Position numbers and translations under genes: made by a program
The notes under the pieces: generated by a model
What the model was told of the DNA's origin: nothing
The model's input: only the letters and a program-made list of their open reading frames with translations
Database searches by the model: none
Origin: an uncultured Pelagibacteraceae bacterium
GTDB taxonomy: Bacteria > Pseudomonadota > Alphaproteobacteria > Pelagibacterales > Pelagibacteraceae
Length of the DNA stretch: 64,000 bases
NCBI GenBank assembly: GCA_902611145.1
Contig: CACLYO010000003.1
Span: forward strand, 59,442 to 123,441
Reading direction: 5' to 3'
Shown here: positions 27,726 to 36,351 of the stretch, piece after piece
How the letters are laid out: each line of letters starts with the position of its first letter
Position numbering within the stretch: the stretch's first letter is position 1

Positions 27726-29673
27726 TCAATTCTTTAATATTCACATATTCCTTTAAAATTTCAGGATTTGCTAGTGCTTCTTTATTTTTAATTTTATTTC
27801 CTTCAATTGTATTTTTAACAGCTAATTCAACTATTTTTCCATTTTTTGTTCTAGGTATATCCGTAACGCTAATAATTTTTTCTGGTACATGCCTTGGTGA
27901 AGCATTTACTCTTATTTGTTTTTTAATTTTTTTTACTAAATCATTATTTAAATCGTATCCTTTATTTAGAATTATAAATAGTATAATCCTGATATCGTTA
28001 TCCCAAGATTGACCAACAGCTAAAGATTCTTTTACTTGTTTAAATTTTTCAACTTCTGAATAAATTTCTGCAGTACCCAGTCTTACGCCACCAGGATTAA
28101 GAGTGGTATCCGATCTTCCATATATTATATAACCATCTGATTTTTTTACTTCAGCATAATCACCGTGATGCCATATGTTTTTAAATCTTTGAAAATAAGC
28201 TTTCTCAAATTTTTTGTTATTTTTATCATTCCAAAATTTTAAAGGCATTGATGGAAACGGTTTTTTACAAACGAGTTCACCTTTTTTATTTTTAATAGAT
28301 TTTCCTCTTTCATTAAAAATATCAACATCCATACCTAATCCCTTATTTTGTATTTCTCCTGTAATCACTGAATTATAAATATTACCAAGCACAAAACATG
28401 AAACAATATCAGTACCACCAGAGATAGATGCAAGATGTACATTTTTTTTTATTTTTTTATAAATATACTCAAATCCATCTTTCGATAATGGCGATCCAGT
28501 AGAACAAATAGTTCTCAAAAAGTTAAGTTTATATTTTTTATTAGTTGTAATATTAAATTTTCTTAATGCATCAATGTATTTTGCGCTAACTCCAAACAAA
28601 GTTATTTTTTCGTCATCAACAATTTTTAAAAGTAAATCTTTTTTTTTATACATAGGAAAGCCATCAAAAAGAACAATAGATGCCTTTGAACACAAACTAC
28701 TTACTAACCAATTCCACATCATCCAGCCGCAAGTTGTAAAATAAAATATATTATCTTTTTCTTTAATTTCACAATGTAATTGATGTTCTTTTAGATGCTG
28801 AAGTAAAACACCTCCACTTCTGTGACAAATACATTTAGGTTTACCCGTTGTTCCACTGGAATATAAAATTGCTAACTCTGAATTAAAGTTAAATTTTTTA
28901 AATTTCAAATTTGTTGGTTTTATTTTATTTATATCTTTCCAGTGGTGGTATTTAATATTCTTAATTTTTTTATTTCTAAGTAACTTTTGACCAGGGTAAT
29001 TAATTATAACGACATGTTTAATTGATTTAATTTTTTTTAAAATTTCAGGCAATCTATCTAATACATTAATTTCTTTTCCATTATAAAAATACCTATCTGC
29101 AATTATTATTATTTTTGGAGTTATTTGTGCAAATCTTTCTATAACTCCTTTTGCTCCAAAATCAGGTGAACAAGATGACCATATTCCACCAATCGCAGAA
29201 GTTGCCACAAAATATTCAACTGTTTCAATTAAATTGGGCAAATATGCTGCTACTCTATCACCTTTTTTAATCTTTATTTTTTCAAAAAAACTAAAAATTT
29301 TTCTTACATTCTTGTTTAATTCTCTCCAAGATCTTATTTTTTTAAAACCATTTTCACTTATAAATGTTATTGCTTTAGAATTATCATTTTTTGAAAGAAT
29401 ATTGTCTGCAAAATTTAGTTTATTTTTTGGTAGAAAATTATTTTTATAAAATTTTTTAGACTTAATAATTTTTATATTTTCTTTATTTCCTTTAACTTTA
29501 CAGAAATCCCAAATCGAATCCCAAAAATTACCTGGGTTTTTTATGCTCCAATTTAGTATTCTATTATAATTAAGGCCAAACTTAATTTTATATTTTAAAT
29601 TAAGAAATTGTTCATATTTATATAAATTAGAATTTAATATTTGTTTTTTTGATGCTGACCACAATTTTTTCAT
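27718..29673 (-). CDS. aacS: acetoacetyl-CoA synthetase
   Basis: About 651 residues from ATG 29673 (a TTG two codons upstream is less likely). The opening LWSASKKQILNSNLYKYEQF is the AacS-type N terminus (family pattern LW.PS...-SNL). The ANL-superfamily core motifs are present: ILYSSGTTGKPKCICH, YFTTCGWMMWNW and YGRSDTTLNPGGVRLG, with the C-terminal IPRTKNGKIVELAVK lysine. It activates acetoacetate (ketone-body or PHB-type use) to acetoacetyl-CoA, which would feed beta-oxidation enzymes such as the FadJ-like fusion. Confidence 0.9.
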   Translation of the reverse strand: MKKLWSASKKQILNSNLYKYEQFLNLKYKIKFGLNYNRILNWSIKNPGNFWDSIWDFCKVKGNKENIKIIKSKKFYKNNFLPKNKLNFADNILSKNDNSKAITFISENGFKKIRSWRELNKNVRKIFSFFEKIKIKKGDRVAAYLPNLIETVEYFVATSAIGGIWSSCSPDFGAKGVIERFAQITPKIIIIADRYFYNGKEINVLDRLPEILKKIKSIKHVVIINYPGQKLLRNKKIKNIKYHHWKDINKIKPTNLKFKKFNFNSELAILYSSGTTGKPKCICHRSGGVLLQHLKEHQLHCEIKEKDNIFYFTTCGWMMWNWLVSSLCSKASIVLFDGFPMYKKKDLLLKIVDDEKITLFGVSAKYIDALRKFNITTNKKYKLNFLRTICSTGSPLSKDGFEYIYKKIKKNVHLASISGGTDIVSCFVLGNIYNSVITGEIQNKGLGMDVDIFNERGKSIKNKKGELVCKKPFPSMPLKFWNDKNNKKFEKAYFQRFKNIWHHGDYAEVKKSDGYIIYGRSDTTLNPGGVRLGTAEIYSEVEKFKQVKESLAVGQSWDNDIRIILFIILNKGYDLNNDLVKKIKKQIRVNASPRHVPEKIISVTDIPRTKNGKIVELAVKNTIEGNKIKNKEALANPEILKEYVNIKELND

Positions 29674-29733
29674 TAGCAAATTTTATTTTCTAAGATCAAT
29701 TTATATGATATAGTAATATAAAAGCGATACATA

Positions 29734-29798
29734 ACTCGTCGTCATTTCAAATACGAAAGTGGGATCGGTCGTCTTTAAATATTAATATTTAAGGAGAC
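29734..29798 (+). promoter_or_regulatory. candidate structured leader of the luciferase-like monooxygenase operon
   Basis: A GC-richer island (CGTCGTC at 29737-29743; CGGTCGTC at 29766-29773) precedes an 8-bp palindromic arm, TTAAATAT (29775-29782) / ATATTTAA (29785-29792). The AAGGAG ribosome site at 29791-29796 lies partly in that arm, and GTC/GAC could close the helix. It may be RNA that controls translation, or a dyad operator. Confidence 0.4.
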
Positions 29799-29802
29799 AA
29801 AA

Positions 29803-30969
29803 GTGAAATTTGGATATTTTTGTAACACTACAAACTGGAATAAAAAAACATATTCGCAGATATTAGAAGAGACTAGAGAAATAACAGAATATTGTGATCA
29901 AAATAATTGGAATTCTATCTGGTATACAGAACATCATTTTAATCATGAAGGAATGGAAACTTGCCCTAACCCACTTTTAATGAGCGCAGATGCTGCTGCT
30001 AGAACAAAACAAATAAGAATTGGTCAAGCTTGTAACGTAATAACATTTCATAATCCGATAAGAATGGCTGAAGATATTGCTATGCTAGATCAGATGTCCA
30101 ATGGGAGAATTGAATTTGGAATTGGAAGAGGAATATACGGAAGAGAAGCTATAAATATGAATGTTGAAGCAGATCTTAAAGACCAAGCGAAAAATTTTAG
30201 ATTATTTGAAGAAACATTAACAATAATTAAAAAGGCTTGGACAGAAGATTTTTTTAATCATAAAGGAGAATTTTATACTTATCCAACACCAAATTTCATT
30301 TGGCAGCACGACATGAGTCCACCAAGTGATAAATTTTTAGATTTAAAAACAAATGAAATAAAAAAAATTAGCGTGGTTCCAAAACCTTTTCAAAAACCAT
30401 ATCCTCCTATTTCACAAGTTGTTGATGGAGAGAGATCTATACAATGGGCAGCTTCAAATGGATTAAATACGATTATGTGGATACCGACCGTTAAAGCATT
30501 AAAAAAACGTTTTGAAATTTATCAAGAAGCAAAATCAAAAGCAGAAAATAGAGATGTACCTCTTGGAGAAGGAATTAGCTTAGTCAGAGATATGTTTGTG
30601 GCTGAAACGATGGAAGAGGCTGAAAAAATGGCTGGGGAACATATTATTAATTACATGAGATGGGTATGTCATTGGCGTGGTTTGGGCAACCATATGGATC
30701 CCGGAGAAGAATTACCAGAAACAAAAAATAAACTTGATCTTTTAAATTATGAATTTTTACATAAAAGAAACTTGCTTTTTGGTACGCCTGATTATGTTGT
30801 AAACAAAATAAAAGAACTTCAGTCTGAGTTAAATCTACAAAATCTTCAAGTTTGGTCGAACTTTCCAGGAATTGATCATGATGCGTGTATGAGAAGTATT
30901 AGGCTATTTAATGATGAAGTGATTCCAAAAATAAATCCTGATAAATCAAATATTCAAAAAGCAAGTTAA
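29803..30969 (+). CDS. luciferase-like flavin-dependent monooxygenase
   Basis: 388 residues from a GTG start preceded by AAGGAG at ideal spacing. It is a TIM-barrel bacterial-luciferase family enzyme: FGYFCNTTNWNKKTY, SIWYTEHHFNHEG, MLDQMSNGRIEFGIGRGIYGREA. These enzymes use reduced flavin and oxygen to hydroxylate or cleave organic substrates. It heads a four-gene operon with an amino acid synthesis family protein, a hydrolase and an aldehyde dehydrogenase. The gene ends one base into the next start. Substrate unknown. Confidence 0.88.
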   Translation: MKFGYFCNTTNWNKKTYSQILEETREITEYCDQNNWNSIWYTEHHFNHEGMETCPNPLLMSADAAARTKQIRIGQACNVITFHNPIRMAEDIAMLDQMSNGRIEFGIGRGIYGREAINMNVEADLKDQAKNFRLFEETLTIIKKAWTEDFFNHKGEFYTYPTPNFIWQHDMSPPSDKFLDLKTNEIKKISVVPKPFQKPYPPISQVVDGERSIQWAASNGLNTIMWIPTVKALKKRFEIYQEAKSKAENRDVPLGEGISLVRDMFVAETMEEAEKMAGEHIINYMRWVCHWRGLGNHMDPGEELPETKNKLDLLNYEFLHKRNLLFGTPDYVVNKIKELQSELNLQNLQVWSNFPGIDHDACMRSIRLFNDEVIPKINPDKSNIQKAS

Positions 30970-31559
30970 TGGACTTAAAATTAAGAAAGTTTTTAAAGTT
31001 TTTAGACAAAACATATATAGAAGGTGGAAAAAAAGCTAAAGAACCAGTTTTATTAGTTTCTGTTGCTGCGGTAATTCAAAATCCTTGGGCTGGTAAAGGT
31101 TTTGTTGAAAATTTAAAACCAGAAATATTAGACTTAGCACCAAAGCTTGGTGATATTCTCGTTCCTGAACTTATAAAAGAAATTGGGTCTGGAGATAAAA
31201 TTTTAGCCTATGGAAAAGCTGCCATGGTTGGTTTGAATGGAGAAATTGAACATGCATCTGCATTCATTCATACGTTAAGATTTGGAAATAAATTTAGAGA
31301 TGCAGTTGGTGGAACTTCTTATTTAAGTTTCACAAATACGAGAGGTCCAGCTGGTTCTAAAATTTCAATACCTATGATGCACAAAAATGATGCTGGTCTG
31401 AGACCTTATTATCTAACTCATGAATTTACAATTCAAGATGCACCAAATGAAGATGAGATAGTTGTTGCTATAGGAGCTGCCCCCACGGGAAGAGCTCATG
31501 CAAGAACAGGTGATAGATATCAAGATATGAAAGAGATGGGTATTGAACCTAAAAAATAA
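30969..31559 (+). CDS. amino acid synthesis family protein (DUF1185 type)
   Basis: 196 residues, the family's normal length. The characteristic conserved segments are RKFLKFLDKTYIEGG, VSVAAVIQNPWAGKGF, GEIEHASAFIHTLRFGN and AIGAAPTGRAHARTGDRYQD. The biochemical role of the family is not established; the pathway name was inferred long ago. Position between a flavin monooxygenase and a hydrolase/ALDH pair suggests a catabolic role here. It overlaps the monooxygenase stop by 1 nt and the next gene by 17 nt. Confidence 0.85.
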   Translation: MDLKLRKFLKFLDKTYIEGGKKAKEPVLLVSVAAVIQNPWAGKGFVENLKPEILDLAPKLGDILVPELIKEIGSGDKILAYGKAAMVGLNGEIEHASAFIHTLRFGNKFRDAVGGTSYLSFTNTRGPAGSKISIPMMHKNDAGLRPYYLTHEFTIQDAPNEDEIVVAIGAAPTGRAHARTGDRYQDMKEMGIEPKK

Positions 31560-32325
31560 AAATTATTACACATACATAAACAATAAAACTACACCAATAG
31601 TTTTTATTCATGGAGTAGGTTTAGATCGGAATATGTGGACACCACAAATTAATTTTTTTAAAAAATATTCAACTTTAACATATGATCTTTTAGGACATGG
31701 AAAAATGCCTTATAATAAAGATAAAATTATAATAGAAGACTATACTCATCAATTAATATCTCTAATTGAAGATTTAAAAATAAGTAAATTACATTTAGTT
31801 GGTTTTTCTATTGGTTCTTTAATAGCTATAGATTTTGCTGCTAATTTTAATAACAAACTAAGTTCATTAACCTTAATTGCTACAACATATAAAAGAAACG
31901 AAAAACAAAGACAGGAGGTGATTGATAGAGTGAATTTAGCAAAATCAAATAAACCAATTTCTAAACTTGCATTGAAAAGATGGTTTACAGATGAATATCT
32001 TGAAAAAAACCCAAAAATTTATGAAGAATTCATCAATATATTAACAAAAAAACCTGAAGACCAAATAAACTTTATTAAAGCTTACGAATTATTTGCTTAC
32101 TATAAGGATGATATTGAAAAAATTAAAAAAATAAATACCAGGAGTCTTGTTATGACTGGATCTATTGATCCAGGATCTACTCCTGAAATGTCAAAAAATC
32201 TCACACGTGATCTTAAAAACTCTCAATACATTGAAATAAATAAAGGTAAACATCTATGTAGTATTGAATGCAGTGATGATGTTAATATCAATATTGAAAA
32301 ATTTATAACAAATGAGCCAAATTAA
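31543..32325 (+). CDS. alpha/beta hydrolase
   Basis: 260 residues from TTG 31543; there is no ATG before the first core strand PIVFIHGVGLDRNMW. Oxyanion HGVG, nucleophile elbow GFSIGS (Ser about residue 91), an acid near MTGSIDPGS and a late His in KGKHLCSIEC make a plausible catalytic triad. It resembles 3-oxoadipate enol-lactonase-like or other C-C/ester hydrolases. The gene overlaps both neighbours (17 and 14 bp), giving strong translational coupling. Confidence 0.82.
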   Translation: MNLKNKNYYTYINNKTTPIVFIHGVGLDRNMWTPQINFFKKYSTLTYDLLGHGKMPYNKDKIIIEDYTHQLISLIEDLKISKLHLVGFSIGSLIAIDFAANFNNKLSSLTLIATTYKRNEKQRQEVIDRVNLAKSNKPISKLALKRWFTDEYLEKNPKIYEEFINILTKKPEDQINFIKAYELFAYYKDDIEKIKKINTRSLVMTGSIDPGSTPEMSKNLTRDLKNSQYIEINKGKHLCSIECSDDVNINIEKFITNEPN

Positions 32326-33793
32326 AAATTATAAAATGTATGTAGATGGTAAATGGATTGAATCATCATCTGGTAAGAAAATTGAAACTTTAAACCCAGA
32401 AAACAATAAAGTCTGGGCTTCGGTGCCTGAAGCTAATGAAAAAGATGTAAACTTAGCAGTTAATGCAGCACAAAAAGCTTTTGAAAACTCTTGGTCTAAA
32501 ATGCATCCGCGTGATCGAGCAAAATATTTAAGAGAACTTGCTAATCAGTTAAGACAAAATGCAGAACATCTTGGAAAAATTGAAACAATCGATACTGGAA
32601 AATTATTTAGAGAAACAAAAACACAAGCTAATTATATTGCTGAATACTATGATTACTTTGCAGGCCTTGCAGATAAAGTTGAAGGTACAGTTGTTCCAAT
32701 AGATAAAGATAACATGCAAGTAGTTACAACAAGAATTCCAATTGGAGTTGTTGCAGCAATCATTCCTTGGAACTCTCAAATGTTGCTAACTGCTGTAAAA
32801 CTTGCTCCGGCTTTAGCAATGGGAAATACAGTTGTTATTAAAGCTTCAGAACTTGCCCCAGTAACACTATTAGAGTTTGCAAAACTTGTAGAAAATTCTG
32901 GAATACCAAAAGGTGTTGTTAATGTAATTACAGGACTAGGGGAGCCTTGTGGAAAAGCTCTAACTACTCATAATTTAGTAGAAAGAATTGCTTTTACAGG
33001 GGGGCCCGATACTGCAAAACACATTATAAAAAATTCTGCAGAAAACTTATCACAAGTTAGTTTGGAATTAGGCGGTAAAAGCCCTGTGGTAGTTTTTAAA
33101 GATGCCGATCAAGAAAATGCATTAAACGGAATAACAGCTGGAATTTTTGGAGCAAGTGGTCAAAGTTGTATTGCAGGATCAAGATTATATCTTCAAAAAG
33201 ATATTTATGATGACTTCTTAAATAAATTAATAAAAAAAGCTGAAAAAATAAAACTTGGTAGTCCTATGGATAAAGATGCTCAAATGGGTCCACTAAATAG
33301 TTTTAAACAATTAGAAATAATTGAAAAAAATATTAAAGCAACAATTGACCAAGGCGGAAAATTAAGATGCGGAGGTAAAAGATCAAAAATATCTAATGAG
33401 GGATATTATTTTCCACCAACAATTATCGAGTGTGAAAATCATAATTTACCTACTGCAGAAAATGAACTTTTTGGACCAGTTCTATCAGTTATGAAATTTA
33501 ATACTGAAGAAGAAGCTATTAATAAAATGAATGATAATAAATATGGTTTATCTTCTGGGGTTTACACGATGAATTTTGCAAGAGCGATGAGAGTTTCAAA
33601 ATCAGTTAGAGCTGGCATAGTATTTGTAAATACTTATAGGCTAATTTCTCCAATGGCTCCTTTTGGAGGTATTAAGGATAGTGGTTATGGTAAAGAAGCA
33701 GGCATAGAATCTATTAAAGAATATACTAGAATCAAAACAACTTGGTATAATTCATCAGAAAAACCCATGTCTGACCCTTTCACAATGGGGTAA
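32312..33793 (+). CDS. aldehyde dehydrogenase (betaine-aldehyde type)
   Basis: 493 residues. Catalytic Cys in SGQSCIAGSR, Glu in SLELGGKSPVVVF, the IIPWNSQMLLTAVKLAPALAMG block and TFTGG-like GGPD cofactor loop are intact. It belongs to the broad ALDH group that includes betaine-aldehyde and 4-hydroxymuconic/aminomuconate dehydrogenases. It is the last gene of the monooxygenase operon and should oxidise the aldehyde product of the upstream steps; this is inference. Confidence 0.88.
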   Translation: MSQIKNYKMYVDGKWIESSSGKKIETLNPENNKVWASVPEANEKDVNLAVNAAQKAFENSWSKMHPRDRAKYLRELANQLRQNAEHLGKIETIDTGKLFRETKTQANYIAEYYDYFAGLADKVEGTVVPIDKDNMQVVTTRIPIGVVAAIIPWNSQMLLTAVKLAPALAMGNTVVIKASELAPVTLLEFAKLVENSGIPKGVVNVITGLGEPCGKALTTHNLVERIAFTGGPDTAKHIIKNSAENLSQVSLELGGKSPVVVFKDADQENALNGITAGIFGASGQSCIAGSRLYLQKDIYDDFLNKLIKKAEKIKLGSPMDKDAQMGPLNSFKQLEIIEKNIKATIDQGGKLRCGGKRSKISNEGYYFPPTIIECENHNLPTAENELFGPVLSVMKFNTEEEAINKMNDNKYGLSSGVYTMNFARAMRVSKSVRAGIVFVNTYRLISPMAPFGGIKDSGYGKEAGIESIKEYTRIKTTWYNSSEKPMSDPFTMG

Positions 33794-33886
33794 TGCTTAT
33801 AAAATAAAAATAATTTTGCTATTGAAAAATTAATTTAATCATCATTAAATTAGTTTTATATAAATTGTTAACAAATTAGGGGAAAA

Positions 33887-35068
33887 ATGAAAAAAATAAT
33901 TTTATCTGCTTTTATATTTGTTATGACTATGACAACAAATACATTTGCGGACATTAAAATGGGAATCATATTAGGATTTACTGGTCCTATTGAATCTCTT
34001 ACTCCAGCAATGGCTGCGTCTGCTGAGCTTGCATTTAAAGAAGCGTCAGATTCAGGTTCATTACTTGGAGGAAAAAGAATATCGGTAGAAAGAGCTGATT
34101 CAACTTGCGTTGACTCTGCCGCTGCTACTTCAGCTGCTGAAGGTTTAGTATCAGGTGGCGTAGTTGCTATCATGGGTGCTGACTGCTCAGGTGTTACAGG
34201 TGCTATAGCAAAAAATGTTGCAGTGCCAAATGGAGTAGTTATGATTTCACCATCTGCAACATCTCCAGGATTAACAGATCTTAAAGACAATGGTTATTTC
34301 TTTAGAACTGCTCCTTCAGATGCAAGAGGTGGGCAAATTTTAGCAGATATCACAAAAGATAAAGGAATAAAAAGTGTTGCAATAACTTATACTAACAACG
34401 ACTATGGTAAAGGTTTAGCAGATGTTTACTCTGCTGCTGTTAAAGCTCATGGAATCAAAGTTACAACTGAAGCTGCTCATGAAGATGGTAAAGCAGACTA
34501 TTCAGCTGAAGTTGCTACATTAGCTTCTGCTGGTGGTGACGCCGTTGCTGTAATCGGATACTTAGACCAAGGAGGAAAAGGAATCATTCAAGGATCTTTA
34601 GACTCAGGAGCATTCGATAGATTTATTTTATCAGATGGTATGATCGGAGACTCTTTAACTGATGCTTTTGGAAAAGATTTAAACAAATCGTTTGGATCAC
34701 TTCCTGGCTCAACAGGAAAAGGTGCTGGAGTATTTAAAAAAGTAGCAAGTGCTGCTAGCATTGACTCTTCAGGACCTTATACTGGTGAATCATATGATGC
34801 AGCTGCTTTAATTACTCTTGCTATGCAAGCAGGTGGAAAAGCCGACAGATCATCAATTCAACAAAATGTTATGTCTGTAGCTAATGCTCCTGGAAAGAAA
34901 ATTTATCCAGGTCAACTTAAAAAAGCATTAGATCTTTTAGCTAAAGGAAAAGATATAAACTACGAAGGTGCAACAGGAGTAGAATTTACTGAAGTAGGTG
35001 AAGCTTTTGGATCTTTCTTAGAGAAAGAAGTCAAAGGTGGTAAATTTAAAACTAAAAAACAAAGATAA
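33887..35068 (+). CDS. livJ: branched-chain amino acid-type ABC binding protein (LivJ-like)
   Basis: 393 residues with a signal peptide (MKKIILSAFIFVMTMTTN, cut near FADIK). Mature start IKMGIILGFTGPIES, then ISPSATSPGLTD and VAITYTNNDYGKGLADV show the type I periplasmic fold of amino acid/amide ABC receptors. Ligand unknown. It stands alone on the plus strand after the monooxygenase operon (93-bp gap) and is convergent with the MFS gene at the end of the Liv permease run, so it may serve that permease set. A strong terminator follows. Confidence 0.88.
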   Translation: MKKIILSAFIFVMTMTTNTFADIKMGIILGFTGPIESLTPAMAASAELAFKEASDSGSLLGGKRISVERADSTCVDSAAATSAAEGLVSGGVVAIMGADCSGVTGAIAKNVAVPNGVVMISPSATSPGLTDLKDNGYFFRTAPSDARGGQILADITKDKGIKSVAITYTNNDYGKGLADVYSAAVKAHGIKVTTEAAHEDGKADYSAEVATLASAGGDAVAVIGYLDQGGKGIIQGSLDSGAFDRFILSDGMIGDSLTDAFGKDLNKSFGSLPGSTGKGAGVFKKVASAASIDSSGPYTGESYDAAALITLAMQAGGKADRSSIQQNVMSVANAPGKKIYPGQLKKALDLLAKGKDINYEGATGVEFTEVGEAFGSFLEKEVKGGKFKTKKQR

Positions 35069-35080
35069 TATCTAATTTAA

Positions 35081-35120
35081 AACCTCAGCGGTAAAAAACT
35101 GCTGAGGTTTTTTATTTTTT
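35081..35120 (+). terminator. Rho-independent terminator after livJ, probably bidirectional
   Basis: Perfect 9-bp stem AACCTCAGC (35081-35089) / GCTGAGGTT (35101-35109), 11-nt loop, then TTTTTTATTTTTT on the plus strand. The minus side is also T-rich (TTTTAAATT), so it may also end the convergent MFS transcript, whose stop is at 35112. Confidence 0.9.
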
Positions 35121-36275
35121 ACTTAATATGTCTGCTCTCAAAGTGGTTAGAATAATGATTATTAAAAAGGGTATACATAGTAAATTCATCGTTTTCCAGT
35201 TGGTAAGCACAATTAAAACTCCAGCCGATAAACTGCCGGTAGCATGAACAGAATATACGATAAAATCATTTAATCCTTGAGCTTTGAATTTTTCTTCTTC
35301 TTTATAAGTTAAAACAAGTAAGCTCGTTCCAGATATAAATAAAAAATTCCATCCAAGACCCAAAAAAATTAATGCAAACATATAATTAAAATAGGTTTGA
35401 TCAAAGAAACTTGCTATTATAGTTATGCTGTAAAGAAACACTCCTGCATACATTATTTTGCTATGACCAAATTTTTTAACTAAATTTCCAGTTATTAAAG
35501 ATGGTAGAAACATCGCTACAACATGAAACTGTATAACCAAACCTGTTTTGCTTAGACTCATTTTTTCCATTACATGCATGCTTAATGGAGTTGCCGTCAT
35601 CAAAAATGTCATTATTGCATATCCAAATGCTGAAGCTACGAGTGCCTGTAAAAATCTAGGTTGTGAAATTAATTCTAAAATACTTCTTCCTGAACTTTTT
35701 ATACTAGACTCTAATTTTGATATATTTTTATAAAATAAAAAGAAAATCGCCGGTATAATAGTTAAAATAGCAAGTGACAAATAAGATCCAACATACAATT
35801 GATCGGTAACAATATCTTTTCCATAATTTGCCATGCTTGGCCCTAAAAAAGCTGAAACAATTCCACCTAATAAAATTATTGAAATTGCTCTAGGTATTTT
35901 ATCTTTTTCAACACTTTCAGCTGCAGCAAAACGATATTGATGCGTGAAAGCCATACCAACACCAATAAAAAAATTTGCAAAACAAAATAGAATAAAGTTT
36001 TGATCCATTATTGAATAAGCTGCCAATAGAGAAAATAAAAAATTTCCAATTGATGCTGAAATAAATCCAGCTTTTCTTCCTATTAAACTCATGACTTTAG
36101 TAGCAAAGATTGCTCCGATTGCTATTCCAACTACTGATATTGACATTGGTAAAGTAGAGAGTGATTTTAAAGGGCTAATTTGAGAACCAATAATTCCACT
36201 TAAAAATACTGTTACTGGAGCAGCAGTAAAGCTAAAAATTTGACTTAATGTAAGAATTAAAAGATTTTTATTCAT
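35112..36275 (-). CDS. major facilitator superfamily transporter
   Basis: 387 residues, about 12 hydrophobic segments. The MFS motif between helices 2 and 3 is visible as KVMSLIGRKAGF. It resembles drug/sugar-type efflux carriers; substrate unknown. Its ATG overlaps the stop of a 22-codon micro-ORF (TAATG), and it ends the long Liv run, so it is probably expressed with the Liv permease genes. Confidence 0.88.
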   Translation of the reverse strand: MNKNLLILTLSQIFSFTAAPVTVFLSGIIGSQISPLKSLSTLPMSISVVGIAIGAIFATKVMSLIGRKAGFISASIGNFLFSLLAAYSIMDQNFILFCFANFFIGVGMAFTHQYRFAAAESVEKDKIPRAISIILLGGIVSAFLGPSMANYGKDIVTDQLYVGSYLSLAILTIIPAIFFLFYKNISKLESSIKSSGRSILELISQPRFLQALVASAFGYAIMTFLMTATPLSMHVMEKMSLSKTGLVIQFHVVAMFLPSLITGNLVKKFGHSKIMYAGVFLYSITIIASFFDQTYFNYMFALIFLGLGWNFLFISGTSLLVLTYKEEEKFKAQGLNDFIVYSVHATGSLSAGVLIVLTNWKTMNLLCIPFLIIIILTTLRADILSKK

Positions 36276-36343
36276 TAAAAAATATATTTATCAGCAAGAT
36301 ACATAAAAATACCTAGTGCAAAACCCATCAAAATATAAATCAT
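36275..36343 (-). CDS. candidate 22-residue membrane micro-protein
   Basis: An ATG 8 nt after the livM stop opens a 22-codon frame (MIYILMGFALGIFMYLADKY followed by IF), a single hydrophobic helix with a charged DK near its C terminus. Its TAA overlaps the MFS start in a TAATG coupling arrangement, which fills the whole gap between the two genes. No clear ribosome site is visible. It could be a true small protein or a leader ORF for the MFS gene. Confidence 0.4.
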   Translation of the reverse strand: MIYILMGFALGIFMYLADKYIF

Positions 36344-36351
36344 TTGTATAT

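Noticed and set aside
33868..34290. 140-codon minus-strand frame over the start of livJ
   Set aside because: The plus strand has a signal peptide and a receptor fold; the antisense frame is Ala/Ser/Pro-rich with no homology I recognise.
36275..36351. Frame-shifted N-terminal part of the MFS gene
   Set aside because: The micro-ORF is in another frame and has its own ATG and stop; the MFS frame already starts with a normal first helix.
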